64,000 nt of DNA from an uncultured Phycicoccus sp. (GTDB lineage Bacteria > Actinomycetota > Actinomycetes > Actinomycetales > Dermatophilaceae): the NCBI RefSeq assembly GCF_947495705.1, contig NZ_CANLZR010000013.1:1-64000 (forward strand). Direction: 5' to 3'. Below are positions 41,803 to 50,464 of the stretch, one piece after another (within the stretch, counting starts at the first letter, position 1; each line of letters starts with the position of its first letter). The translations under genes and the position numbers were made by a program. The notes beneath the pieces are model-generated. The model saw only the letters and a list, made by a program, of their open reading frames with translations, made no database searches and was not told the DNA's origin.

Positions 41803-43100
41803 TTCGGCTCCCTTCTGTTGTCAACCGGTGGCGTCGAGGACTCTCTTCACAGCGGTCGGGGTCGGGCGTAGCGTCGTGGGTGCGGGTCCGGGAAGTGGCT
41901 GATCCGAAGTGCCGGTGTGCGGGTTGGAGCCGGCCGCGCTGGATTCTTGAGACGCCCCGCAGTGCCCTCCCGGACCCGCGTCCACCCCTGTGCGAGGTGC
42001 GGACGCGGCGTCGGCGACGAGCTGTCGGAAATGGCGTCGGAGATCCGCCGCTTGAGGCAGCGGATGGCTTCGAGGGGTCGTTTCCCGGCGGCGCGCTTGC
42101 GCCGGTAGTAGGCCCGGCCTTCGGTGTCCAGGCGCAGCTGGCTGATCGCGGCGATATGGATCATGTGGTTGACCCGCCGGTCTCCGGCGCGGGAGAGCCG
42201 GTGGCGGGACTGCTCCCCGGAGGAGGCGTCCAGGGGCGCGGTGCCGGTCCAGGACGCGAACCGGTTGCGGTCGGCGAACCGGGTCACGGCCCCGACGTCG
42301 GCCAGGATCCTGGCCGCGACGACGGGCCCGACGCCAGGCAGGTCCATCAGGTGCGACCCGCGAGCCAGCACGATCGCTTTGAGCTCGGCGGTGGTCTTCT
42401 TCATCTTGGTCTCGACCGCGACCAGCTCCGCGAGCTCTTCGGCAGCGATCCGCCGGCGGGTCTTCCCGGCGATGTCCCGTGGTCGGACCGAGGCCAGCAT
42501 CCGCTTGGCTTGGCCGGTGGTGATGTCTTTCTTGGCCTGTCCGGGAAGCAGTTCCGCCAGCAGGGCCTGCAGCCGGCCGACGGTTTGCACCCGCCGACGG
42601 GTCAAGGCCTCACGCCGCTCGACCAGCATCCGCAACGCCTCGAGCTCCGGATCGAGAGCGAGGACCCGCAGGCCCTTGGTGCGGACCGCGACCATGGCGA
42701 TGGAGTGCGCGTCGTGGGCGTCGCTCTTGCGATTGTGGCCGGTGTCGAACAGCCGCACCCGAGCGGCGAGCTTGGCCGGGACGTCGACCACGTGCTCACC
42801 GGCCTCCAGCAGCCGCTGCGCGAGTGGCCGGCCGACCCCGTTGGCGCCCTCGACCGCCCAGGTCCGTTCCGGCCAGGCCTTGGCGTACTTGACCATCGCC
42901 GCGTAGCCGGCCTTGTCGGTGGTGAACCGGCCACCGCCGAGCTTGCGTTCACGGTCGTTGACGACCTCGATCGTCGCCGACAGCTTGTGGGGATCGACCC
43001 CAATGATCACGTGACTCATGCGCTGCTCCTGCCTGCGCTCGATCCAATGGAGACGGCGAGGTGGGCAGTGCTACTACGAGCAGGGCAGTCCCTTCTTGAG
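41803..43100 (-). mobile_element. IS110-family insertion element (ends approximate)
   Basis: A single transposase frame with a DEDD-type domain, followed by a serine-containing Transposase_20 domain, defines an IS110-family element. These elements lack clear terminal inverted repeats, so only the transposase and adjoining noncoding DNA can be placed. The right side probably ends shortly after the ancestral stop at 41821; the left end lies somewhere in the noncoding stretch upstream of 43019. The chosen limits are estimates, and no target duplication was found. Confidence 0.6.
41821..43019 (-). pseudogene. IS110-family transposase with a C-terminal frameshift
   Basis: The frame encodes IIGVDPHK (first catalytic Asp), WAVEGANGVG (Glu), HNRKSDAHDAHSIA (Asp pair), then LPGVGPVVAARILADVGA and HRLSRAGDRRVNHM with the serine of the second domain. 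Near residue 330, after CLKRRISDAI, the read frame runs into an unrelated tail and stops at 41847. The other frame from 42030 reads FRQLVADAAS and then TSDQPLPGPAPTTLRP, the usual IS110 ending, to a stop at 41821. One base appears lost around 42030. Catalytic residues remain, so activity may not be abolished. Confidence 0.85.
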
Positions 43101-43278
43101 CCACGCCTCGTCACGGTGACCGGCGGGCCGCAGCCCGAAAGTGAGCCACACCGTCAATGCTGGTGGGCAGCCGCAAGGAGAGCCGCCCGCCGATCACCTG
43201 GACCGAGTCTGGCCAGACACCGGTCCTACGTGAATCGTCTAGTAGCCGCAAGTCGACGCGTCTGGCAGCACGTGCCCC
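43020..43278 (-). other. Structured noncoding end of the IS110 element (bridge-RNA candidate)
   Basis: There is no ORF in the 259 bases upstream of the transposase. Several short palindromes occur: GTCTGGCCAGAC (43207-43218), GTCACGGTGAC (43110-43120), a CGGGC/GCCCG stem (43124-43137), and the direct repeat GGGCAGT at 43063 and 43083. IS110-group elements encode a bridge RNA in the noncoding end upstream of the transposase, so this is where one would be expected. The boundary with host DNA is unknown. Confidence 0.35.
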
Positions 43279-44376
43279 TCACAGGACCTGGGCTGTGCCC
43301 GTCAGGTTCGATGCGACGGCTGCGTCGATGATCCGCTGGACCGCGTGGCCGTCGCTGAAGCTGGGGCTGACGGCCAGGTCGTGGATGATCGCGTCGATGA
43401 AGAGGCGGGGCCCGATCGACTGGGACATGAACACCTCGAACATGTCATCCGGGTCGGCCCCGTCGAGGTACGTATCGGGGATGGTGAGCGTCGCGGCACC
43501 GGACGCTCCTCGTCGTAGACCCCTGATCTCAGAAACTCCCGGGTCTGTCCACGGGTCGCACCGGGCCTCGAGGGTGCCGTCGCTGCCGCTGATGACCACG
43601 ACCTGCCCAGAGTGGTGGAGGTCGTCCCCGGTGATGTTCGGCGACCCGACGTGCACGGCGCCGTGGGCACCGCCGACGAAGTCGAGGAGCAGGTAGGCGG
43701 AGTCGTTCGCGTTCTCCATCGGGGTGCCGTCCTCGTCGAGCATCTCGACGAAGTTCCGGAGGGTGGCACTGACCCTGACGACGTCGCCGAGGAACCACCG
43801 AGCCAGGTCGATCATGTGTGCGCCGAGCTCGCTCGCCGCCCCTTTGGCTCGCCGAGCGTCGAAGGCCCAGCGATGGCCGGCGATGTCGCTGTCCGGGAAC
43901 CAACCGGTCGGCCAGGAGAAGTACGCCTGGTACGGCTCGCCGACATATCCGTCGTCGAGCAGCTGCTTGACGAAGCGGTAGTGCGGGAGACCCCGGTTGG
44001 TGAACTGGATCATGTGCTTGACGCCCGCAGCTTCTGCTGCGTCGAGCATCTCCTGGGACTCGGCCGTGCTGAACGCCATCGGCTTCTCGCACAGCACGTG
44101 CTTCCCGGCCTCCAGGGCCGCCATCGTCATCGGGTGGTGGAGGTCCTCCGGTGTCGCCACGATGACCGCGTCGAGAGGAGCTTGGTCGATCATTGCCCGG
44201 TAGTCGGTGTAGACGCCGGGCACCCCGTGCTTCTCGGCCAGTGCCTCAGCGCGTTGTCGGTCGCGTCCACAGATCGCGACGACGCCGCCCGACTCGTGGG
44301 AAGCGACCGCTGGAAGGTGGAAGCCGTCGGCCCAGTCGCTCGTGCCGATCAGCCCGATACGAACCTGTTCCCTCAT
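43279..44376 (-). CDS. Gfo/Idh/MocA-family oxidoreductase
   Basis: NAD(P)-dependent sugar or inositol-type dehydrogenase, 365 residues. The N-terminal Rossmann motif is IGLIGTSDWADGFHLPAV. The family signature is GKHVLCEKPMAFSTAE near residue 95, with the catalytic lysine in EKP, and GAASELGAHMIDLARWFLGD carries the family histidine. The substrate is unknown. The ATG at 44376 has GGAGG six bases upstream; the frame stays open 192 bases further but lacks a start signal. It stands alone between the IS element and rnpB and looks like acquired accessory DNA. Confidence 0.9.
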   Translation of the reverse strand: MREQVRIGLIGTSDWADGFHLPAVASHESGGVVAICGRDRQRAEALAEKHGVPGVYTDYRAMIDQAPLDAVIVATPEDLHHPMTMAALEAGKHVLCEKPMAFSTAESQEMLDAAEAAGVKHMIQFTNRGLPHYRFVKQLLDDGYVGEPYQAYFSWPTGWFPDSDIAGHRWAFDARRAKGAASELGAHMIDLARWFLGDVVRVSATLRNFVEMLDEDGTPMENANDSAYLLLDFVGGAHGAVHVGSPNITGDDLHHSGQVVVISGSDGTLEARCDPWTDPGVSEIRGLRRGASGAATLTIPDTYLDGADPDDMFEVFMSQSIGPRLFIDAIIHDLAVSPSFSDGHAVQRIIDAAVASNLTGTAQVL

Positions 44377-44633
44377 CGGGCACCTCCCGGACAGCCCCAC
44401 GAACGTCGACGATGACGGAATGCCATGTCGGCACCGACTACCCAAGCACACCTCGTCCGAGGGCGCCAAGGACCGTGCAGCGTCCCTGCCGTCGCTGATC
44501 CGACCTACCTGGGTGCGGTTGCCCGCAGGTTCGACGACGCCGGCTACCCCGAAGCACCGCCGGGCCAAGGAACACCTCGGGACCGACCGTGGTGTCTCCG
44601 GCTGGGTGAGCGCGGGTCAGCCACGGTGAAGTG

Positions 44634-45013
44634 GACGAGTCGGGCTGTAGGCCGGGTTCTGTCCCGGGCCGCCGTTGCCGGCGACCCGGTGACGGTCATC
44701 CATCTCGGGTGGCCGTTGCCGACCACCTCCAGCGCCCTACCCGCGTGCTCGGGCGGGCCGCCCTCGAACGCACGCTGTCTGGGCTTGCTCCGGATGGGGT
44801 TTACCGAGCCGACCTGGTCACCCAGGCCGCTGGTGGTCTCTTACACCACCGTTTCACCCTTACCCGCACCGCTCGCGCGGTGGGGCGGTCTGCTTTCTGT
44901 GGCACTGTCCCGCGGGTCACCCCGGGTGGCTGTTGGCCACCATCCTGCCCTTCGGAGCCCGGACCTTCCTCGGCGGTGGTCACCCACCGACGCGACCGTC
45001 CGCCCGACTCGTC
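44634..45013 (-). ncRNA. rnpB: RNase P RNA (type A, actinobacterial)
   Basis: Catalytic RNA that trims tRNA 5' ends. The 380-base RNA begins and ends with perfectly complementary P1 strands, GACGAGTCGGGC at 45013-45002 and GCCCGACTCGTC at 44645-44634. Conserved stretches are GAGGAAGGTCCGGGCTCC near the 5' end, GGTAAGGGTGAAACGG, GTGTAAGAGACCACCAG, and ACAGAACCCGGCCTACAG near the 3' end. A -10 TAGACT (45021-45026) lies seven bases upstream of the 5' end, in agreement with the predicted start. CR-I has AAGG where many bacteria have AAAG; variants occur in Actinobacteria. Confidence 0.97.
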
Positions 45014-45031
45014 CGCGACCAGTCTAGGGGG

Positions 45032-46480
45032 TCAGGCGCGCACGAGGACCAGCTCGCCGGCGGCGACGTCGGCCCGCTCGACCCGGACCCGCACCCGCTC
45101 CCCCAGCGGCGCCCGGTCACCGGCCGCCTTCGCGAGCACGGGCGCGTCGACGAGCTGGACCTCCATGCCGTTCTCGAGGTGGTCGACGACGACGGCGTCG
45201 AGGACGTCCCCGACCCGTCGGCTCAGGACGGCGGCCTCGGTGGCGTTCGCGCAGGCGCGCTCGGCGGTCCGGGCCACCCGGTCGGAGGCCCGCATGAGGT
45301 GGGGCAGCTCCGGGAGTGCGGCGCGCACCTCGGCCGGCACGGCAGCGCCGCGGCTCACCGCCTCGCAGACGACGAGCCCGAAGCGGTCGACGAGGCGGCG
45401 CAGCGGCGCCGTCACGTGGGCGTACGGCGCGGCGACGGCGGCGTGCTCGCGCTCGGCCGGTGCCGCACCGTCGAAGGCCGTGTAGCCCGCGCCCCGGAAC
45501 AGGGCGGTGGCCTCGTGGATGAGGGCCAGGTGGCGGGGGTCGGTGCGGTCCAGGCCGCGGACGAGGTCGCCGTACGAGGTGCCCTCGGGCCAGTCGACGT
45601 GCAGGCCGCGCGCGGCGCGCCGGAACCGCGCGAGCGCCTCGTCGGTGGGCGGCGGCATGGTGCGCAGCACCCCCACGCCGGCCTCGAGCATCATCGACGC
45701 GGCCGCCATCCCGGTGAGCAGCGAGAGCTGGGCGTTCCACTCCTCGGCGGCGACCGGCGGACGGAACTCGAGAGTGAAGCCGCCGTCCGGCCGCTCCGTG
45801 ACCTCCTGCTCGGGCATCGGCAGGCTCGCCCCGCCCCGGGCGCGCTCCTGGGCGATCCGCCGCTCGCCGACCTCCTTCAGGAGCAGGAGCACCTCGTCGG
45901 CGGTCCCGGCGTCGACGTCGGCCTGGACCGCGTCGTACTCGAGCCGCGCGGTGCTGCGCACGAGGGCGCGCCGCACCTCGGACCCGACGAGCACGCCGTC
46001 GCCGTCGAGGCGCAGGTCCCAGACGAACGCCGGACGCACCTGACCGGGGAGCAGGCTCGCCGCCGCCTCGGACAGCACCGTCGGGTGCAGCGGGACCCGC
46101 TCGTCGGGGCAGTAGACGGTCTGGCCGCGCTGACGGGTGGCGCGGTCGAGCGCCCCACCCGGCCGCACGAACGCCGGCACGTCGGCGATGGCGTAGCGGA
46201 TGCGATGGCCGGCGCCGGCCCGCTCGATGTGCAGGGCCTGGTCGAGGTCCATCGAGCCCGGCGGGTCGAGCGTCACGTACGGGACGTCGGTCTCGTCGCG
46301 GGAGGGCAGCTCCGGGGGCGAGGCGGCGACCCGCTCGGCCTCGGCGAGCGCGTCGGCGGGGTACTCCTCGTCGATCTCGAGCTCGGCGCGGACGGCCTCG
46401 AAGCGGGCCCGCAGCGCCTGCTCGACGTCGCGGGTCGTGTCGAGGTCGGTGGGGCGCAGCACGACCCGGGGATGCGGCAT
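45032..46480 (-). CDS. RNB-domain ribonuclease
   Basis: Exoribonuclease-like protein of 482 residues with only the RNB catalytic domain and a short C-terminal S1-like part; it lacks the N-terminal cold-shock domains of RNase II/R. The active-site segment VTLDPPGSMDLDQALHIE near residue 75 keeps three of the four metal-binding aspartates; the last is Gln, which I recall as usual in this actinobacterial subgroup. YAHVTAPLRRLVDRFG carries the conserved arginines. TAGGTT seven bases before the ATG at 46480 implies a leaderless mRNA. The start is back to back with yaaA. Confidence 0.88.
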   Translation of the reverse strand: MPHPRVVLRPTDLDTTRDVEQALRARFEAVRAELEIDEEYPADALAEAERVAASPPELPSRDETDVPYVTLDPPGSMDLDQALHIERAGAGHRIRYAIADVPAFVRPGGALDRATRQRGQTVYCPDERVPLHPTVLSEAAASLLPGQVRPAFVWDLRLDGDGVLVGSEVRRALVRSTARLEYDAVQADVDAGTADEVLLLLKEVGERRIAQERARGGASLPMPEQEVTERPDGGFTLEFRPPVAAEEWNAQLSLLTGMAAASMMLEAGVGVLRTMPPPTDEALARFRRAARGLHVDWPEGTSYGDLVRGLDRTDPRHLALIHEATALFRGAGYTAFDGAAPAEREHAAVAAPYAHVTAPLRRLVDRFGLVVCEAVSRGAAVPAEVRAALPELPHLMRASDRVARTAERACANATEAAVLSRRVGDVLDAVVVDHLENGMEVQLVDAPVLAKAAGDRAPLGERVRVRVERADVAAGELVLVRA

Positions 46481-46487
46481 GGGGCCC

Positions 46488-46506
46488 AACCTAACGTCCG
46501 TAGGCT
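46488..46506. promoter_or_regulatory. Compact divergent promoter pair for the RNB gene and yaaA
   Basis: The minus-strand -10 TAGGTT (46488-46493) and the plus-strand -10 TAGGCT (46501-46506) are only seven bases apart and each lies 6-7 bases from a start codon. The two genes therefore begin 32 bases apart and each -35 must lie inside the other coding region. Simultaneous polymerase binding seems impossible, so expression of the two may be mutually exclusive at any moment. Confidence 0.65.
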
Positions 46507-46512
46507 GTGCCG

Positions 46513-47259
46513 GTGCTCATCCTGCTCCCGCCGTCGGAGTCGAAGTGGAACCGCCCGCGTGGGGCTCCGGCCGACCCCGGCACCTGGTCCTTCCCCGCGC
46601 TGGCACCGGCCCGTGCCCGGGTCGCCGAGGCCCTGGCGGAGGTGAGCCACACCCCCGAGGCCGCGGACGTCCTCGGCGTGTCCGCCGCGCTGCTCGGCGA
46701 GGTCGCCCGCAACACCCGGCTCGACGTGCTCCCCGCGACGCCCGCCGCGCAGGTCTACACGGGGGTGCTCTACGACGCCCTCGACCTCGGGTCGCTCGAC
46801 GCATCCGCCCGGCGCCGGGCCCAGCGGTGGCTCGTCATCGTGTCGGCCCTGCACGGCGCGGTGCGCCTCACCGACCGCATCACCGCGTACCGGCTCGCCA
46901 TGGGCGTCGACCTGCCGGGGGTCGGCCCGCTCGCCGCGTGGTGGCGTACTGCCCTCGACGCGCCCCTGACCGAGGCGGCCGGGCGCGGGGTGGTGCTCGA
47001 CTGCCGGTCCGCCGCGTACGGCGCCGCCTGGCGGCCCGGGCCGGACCTCGCGCAGCGATGGGTGCAGGTGCGGGTCCCGGGCGCGAGCCACATGGCCAAG
47101 CACACCCGCGGCCTCGTGGCCCGGCACCTGTGTGTCGCCGGGGTCGCCGCCCGGTCGGTGCCCGCTGTCGCCGACGTCGTCTCCGGCGCCTTCGACGTCG
47201 ACCTCCACGAGCCCGCCCGCCGCGGCGCGCCTTGGGTGCTCGACGTCCTCCCCCGCTGA
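46513..47259 (+). CDS. yaaA: YaaA-family peroxide stress protein
   Basis: Protein of 248 residues in the YaaA (DUF328) family, which lowers intracellular free iron and protects against peroxide in E. coli. LILLPPSESKWNRPRG opens the chain, followed by VYTGVLYDALDLGSL and IVSALHGAVRLTDRITAYRL, and later LDCRSAAYGAAWRP and SHMAKHTRGLVAR. The GTG at 46513 has TAGGCT six bases upstream, arguing for a leaderless start there over the in-frame GTG at 46507. Confidence 0.92.
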   Translation: MLILLPPSESKWNRPRGAPADPGTWSFPALAPARARVAEALAEVSHTPEAADVLGVSAALLGEVARNTRLDVLPATPAAQVYTGVLYDALDLGSLDASARRRAQRWLVIVSALHGAVRLTDRITAYRLAMGVDLPGVGPLAAWWRTALDAPLTEAAGRGVVLDCRSAAYGAAWRPGPDLAQRWVQVRVPGASHMAKHTRGLVARHLCVAGVAARSVPAVADVVSGAFDVDLHEPARRGAPWVLDVLPR

Positions 47260-47335
47260 CCCAACCTTCGACACCGGGAAGCGCGCGGGCGCCGCGGGCC
47301 GTTGTCCGGGTGAGACCGAGGACCGACGGAGGACG

Positions 47336-48229
47336 ATGACGGCCATCGACGCAGTGACGCGCAGTGCCCAGCGACGGCTCGGGCAGGCCCTGCGGGCCCG
47401 GGTGGCCGGGGACGACGCCCCCGACCGCGCCCGGGTCATCTGGGGCAAGCCCGGCGAGCGCTGGTTCAGCCCCGCGGACCCGGTGTGGCGGGTGCACGCG
47501 GACGCCGCGATGTTCCCCGGCGGGGTCGCCGCCCTGCTGCTGCAGTCCCTGCACCCCTCCGCGATGGCCGGGGTCGCCGGGCACAGCGGGTACCGGGGCG
47601 ACCCGTGGGGCCGCCTCCAGCGCACCTCGCACTTCCTCGCCACGACGACCTTCGGGACCGTCGAGGACGCCGAGGCCACGATCGCGCGGGTGCGGAGCAT
47701 CCACGACCGGGTCCGCGGCCGGGACGACCGCGGCCGTCCGTACCGGGCCTCGGACCCGGACCTCCTGCGCTGGGTGCACGTCGCGGAGGCGTGGTCCTTC
47801 CTCGCGGCCTACCAGCGCTTCGCGGCCTCACCGCTGGGGGTCGACGAGGCCGACGCCTACGTCGAGCAGGCCGGTCTGGTCGCTCGGCGGCTCGGCGCCA
47901 CCGAGGTCCCCACCACCGTCCGTGGCCTCGACGCCGCGATCGAGGCGTACCGCCCCGTCCTGCGGGCGAGTGACGCGGCGCGCGACGCGGCCCGGTTCCT
48001 GCTGCTCGACCCTCCTCTGCCCTGGACGGCGCGCCCCGGGTACGGGCTCATCGCGGCCGGTGGGGTCGCGACGCTGCCGGACTGGGCCCGGCGCGAGCTG
48101 CGTCTCCCGGTGCCCGCCGCCGCGGCGCGGGCCGCCGGGGTGTTGGGCCTGGTCGGAACCCGGACCGTGCGCTGGGCGATGGCCGGGGTCGCCCAGGAGC
48201 GCCAGGTGGCCGGGGCGGAGCGCCCGTGA
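47336..48229 (+). CDS. Oxygenase MpaB-family protein (DUF2236)
   Basis: Predicted haem-containing oxygenase of 297 residues, a family that includes latex-cleaving Lcp and MpaB. GGVAALLLQSLHPSAMAGVAGHSGYRGDPWGRLQRT near residue 70 includes the conserved histidine and arginine pattern. RTSHFLATTTFGT and LLRWVHVAEAWSFLAAYQRF follow. No signal peptide is seen, so it is probably cytoplasmic; the substrate is unknown. GGAGG lies just before the ATG at 47336. It is 76 bases downstream of yaaA and may share its transcript. Confidence 0.85.
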   Translation: MTAIDAVTRSAQRRLGQALRARVAGDDAPDRARVIWGKPGERWFSPADPVWRVHADAAMFPGGVAALLLQSLHPSAMAGVAGHSGYRGDPWGRLQRTSHFLATTTFGTVEDAEATIARVRSIHDRVRGRDDRGRPYRASDPDLLRWVHVAEAWSFLAAYQRFAASPLGVDEADAYVEQAGLVARRLGATEVPTTVRGLDAAIEAYRPVLRASDAARDAARFLLLDPPLPWTARPGYGLIAAGGVATLPDWARRELRLPVPAAAARAAGVLGLVGTRTVRWAMAGVAQERQVAGAERP

Positions 48230-48247
48230 GTCGCGCCCGGAGGACCC

Positions 48248-48715
48248 TCAGCCCTCGGCGGTGACGATCTCCTCGATGCGCTCGAGCGTGGCCGCCATGT
48301 TCGTCCGGGTCTGCGCCTCCATGCGGCGGACGAACGGCTTGCTCGGCAGCGCCTCCTTCGAGATGTCCCACGTCTCGGTGACGAGCGTCCCGCCCTCGAC
48401 CGGCTCCAGCTCGTAGCGCCAGATCCGCCCGCCGAGGAGGTTGGACAGCGGCCCCCCGGCCAGCGTCTGCCAGGCGATCCGCCGGTTCTCGACGAGCTCG
48501 ACGACGGTGTTGCTCGTCGAGTACGACAACCCGATCTTCATGTCCATCCCGAAGCGGTCACCCATCCCGAGCCGGCGCCCACCGCTGCGTGCCGCCTGCA
48601 CCGATCCGCCGCCGTCGATGCGCGCGTGCCCCTCGGGGTCCGCGAGCAGGTCGAAGATGGGCTCCGGCGGTGCCGGGATGAGCCGCTGGACGGACACGGT
48701 GTCGCGAGAGGTCAT
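48248..48715 (-). CDS. SRPBCC-family (polyketide cyclase/dehydrase-like) protein
   Basis: Small START-like protein of 155 residues. It begins SVQRLIPAPPEPIFDLLADPEGH, the usual helix-grip entry, and continues with SNTVVELVENRRIAWQTLAGG and WRYELEPVEGGTLVTETWD. The family binds hydrophobic ligands or acts as a cyclase; none can be named here. TAGCGT lies six bases before the ATG at 48715, so it is probably leaderless. It is convergent with the MpaB-type gene, 18 bases away. Confidence 0.85.
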   Translation of the reverse strand: MTSRDTVSVQRLIPAPPEPIFDLLADPEGHARIDGGGSVQAARSGGRRLGMGDRFGMDMKIGLSYSTSNTVVELVENRRIAWQTLAGGPLSNLLGGRIWRYELEPVEGGTLVTETWDISKEALPSKPFVRRMEAQTRTNMAATLERIEEIVTAEG

Positions 48716-48740
48716 ACCGCGACGCTAACAAACCGCCGGG

Positions 48741-49955
48741 TCAACGGCGGTGGGCCTCCGCCGCCGCCAGCGCCTGGTCGACGTCCTCGGTGAGGTCGGC
48801 CAGGTCCTCCAGGCCCACCGAGATCCGCACGGTGCCGTCGGTGATGCCCACCGCGGCTCGCGCCTCCGGGGTGAGGCGGCGGTGGGTGGTCGTCGCCGGG
48901 TGGGTCGTCAGCGACTTCGCGTCCCCCAGGTTGTTCGAGATGTCGACGAGGCGGAACGCGTCGAGCATCGCGAAGGCGGCGTCCTTGCCACCGTCGACGT
49001 CGAGGGTCACGACCGTCCCGGCGCCGCCCTCCAGCTGGCGCAGGGCGAGCTCGTACTGGGCGTGGCTCGGCAGGTGCGGGTACACGACCCGGCTCAGGCC
49101 ACGCCCCTGCCCCATCCAGCGCTCCAGGGTCCGGGCGAGGTCCAGCGCCGAGCCCGCCATCGCCCGGACGCGCAGGTCGAGGGTCTCCAGGCCCTTGGCC
49201 ATGAGCCAGGCCGTGAACGGCGACATGGCGGGGCCGGTGTGCCGCATGAGGTTCTTGACGGGCCCCTCGATGTAGTCCGCCGGGCCGAGGATCGCCCCGC
49301 CCAGGGCGCGACCCTGGCCGTCGATGTGCTTGGTCGTCGAGTACACGACGACGTCGGCGCCGTGCGCCAGCGGGTGGCTGAACACCGGCGTCCCGAAGAC
49401 GTTGTCGACCACGACCGTCGCTCCGGCGGCGTGGGCGAGCTCGGACACGGCCGCGATGTCGACGAGCTCCTGCATGGGGTTGCTCGGGGTCTCGAAGAAC
49501 ACCGCCGTCGTGGGCCGGGCGAGCGCCTCGCGCCACTGGCCGAGGTCGGCCCCGTCGACGAACACCGTCTCGACGCCCCACCGCGGGAGGATCTCGTCGA
49601 GGATCACGAAGCACGAGCCGAAGAGGGCCCGCGACGCCACGACCCGGTCGCCGGCGCCGCAGAGTGCCGCGAGCGCGGTGAACACCGCGGACATCCCCGA
49701 CGCGGTGGCGAAGCAGGCCTCGGCGCCTTCGAGGAGCCGCATCCGCTCCTCGAAGACGGTGACGGTGGGGTTGCCGTACCGGCTGTAGATGTAGTGGTCG
49801 ACCTCGTCGGCGAAGGCCGCCTCGGCCTGGGCGGCGGACTCGTAGACGAAGCCGGAGGTCAGGTACATCGCCTCGGCGGTCTCGTCGAAGCCGCTGCGCG
49901 ACAGGCCACCACGGACGGCGCGGGTGCGCGGGCGGGCGTTGTCGGGCAGCGTCAT
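48741..49955 (-). CDS. metZ: O-succinylhomoserine sulfhydrylase
   Basis: PLP-dependent gamma-family enzyme, 404 residues, incorporating sulfide into O-succinyl- or O-acetylhomoserine to make homocysteine. ATASGMSAVFTALAALCGAGD, VVDNVFGTPVFSHPLAHGAD and the Schiff-base lysine in VVVYSTTKHIDGQGRALGG near residue 205 are diagnostic. The short length and pairing with a rhodanese, as for M. tuberculosis metZ, favour MetZ over MetB or MetY. The ATG at 49955 begins four bases after the rhodanese stop. Confidence 0.9.
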   Translation of the reverse strand: MTLPDNARPRTRAVRGGLSRSGFDETAEAMYLTSGFVYESAAQAEAAFADEVDHYIYSRYGNPTVTVFEERMRLLEGAEACFATASGMSAVFTALAALCGAGDRVVASRALFGSCFVILDEILPRWGVETVFVDGADLGQWREALARPTTAVFFETPSNPMQELVDIAAVSELAHAAGATVVVDNVFGTPVFSHPLAHGADVVVYSTTKHIDGQGRALGGAILGPADYIEGPVKNLMRHTGPAMSPFTAWLMAKGLETLDLRVRAMAGSALDLARTLERWMGQGRGLSRVVYPHLPSHAQYELALRQLEGGAGTVVTLDVDGGKDAAFAMLDAFRLVDISNNLGDAKSLTTHPATTTHRRLTPEARAAVGITDGTVRISVGLEDLADLTEDVDQALAAAEAHRR

Positions 49956-49959
49956 CTGC

Positions 49960-50373
49960 TCAGCCCTGGCGCCACGGCAGGCCACTGTTCTTCCAGCCGC
50001 CGACGGTGCGGTGCTGGGCGGCGTCGTGCTGGCCCTCGAACCCGTCCGCGACGTTGTACGCCGGGCCGAGCCCGGCCGCGGTCAGCGCCTCCGCCGCCGC
50101 CCGGGACCGTACCCCGCTACGGCAGAGGAGGTACACCGGCCGGCCCGGGTCGAGCCCGAGGGCGCGGACCTCGTCGACGAAGCCGTCGTTGCGCGTGCCG
50201 CCCGGGTAGTGGGACCACTCGACGAAGGCGGCGGCCCGGCCGGCGACCCCGAGGTCCGGCACCCCGACGTAGGTCCACTCCGCATGCGTGCGGACGTCGA
50301 CGAGGAGGGCGTCCTCGGGTCCGGTGACGGCCTCGTACGCCTCACGGGGGCTGACGTCGCCTGCGTAGCTCAT
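49960..50373 (-). CDS. Rhodanese-like sulfurtransferase
   Basis: Single-domain rhodanese of 137 residues. ALLVDVRTHAEWTYVGVPD starts the fold and the active-site loop is YLLCRSGVRSRAAAEAL near residue 85, with the nucleophilic cysteine. It is immediately upstream of metZ in one transcript, so it may deliver or detoxify sulfur for homocysteine synthesis (inference). TAGGCT six bases before the ATG at 50373 suggests a leaderless start. Confidence 0.9.
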   Translation of the reverse strand: MSYAGDVSPREAYEAVTGPEDALLVDVRTHAEWTYVGVPDLGVAGRAAAFVEWSHYPGGTRNDGFVDEVRALGLDPGRPVYLLCRSGVRSRAAAEALTAAGLGPAYNVADGFEGQHDAAQHRTVGGWKNSGLPWRQG

Positions 50374-50464
50374 GGTCCGAGCCTAGGACGTGCGGGCGCC
50401 CGGCGACGGGGCCATCTCAGCACCGGAGCGCGCCCCCGAGGACCCCAGCCCCTACGCTGCTCCC

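Noticed and set aside
41757-43278. Terminal inverted repeats and target duplication of the IS element
   Set aside because: I compared the flanks of the transposase and found no convincing matching ends. IS110 elements often lack them, so the boundaries were left approximate.
44377-44633. N-terminal extension of the oxidoreductase or a small separate gene
   Set aside because: The frame is open to 44568 but has no start signal. The ATG at 44376 has a good Shine-Dalgarno sequence and is where the Rossmann fold starts.
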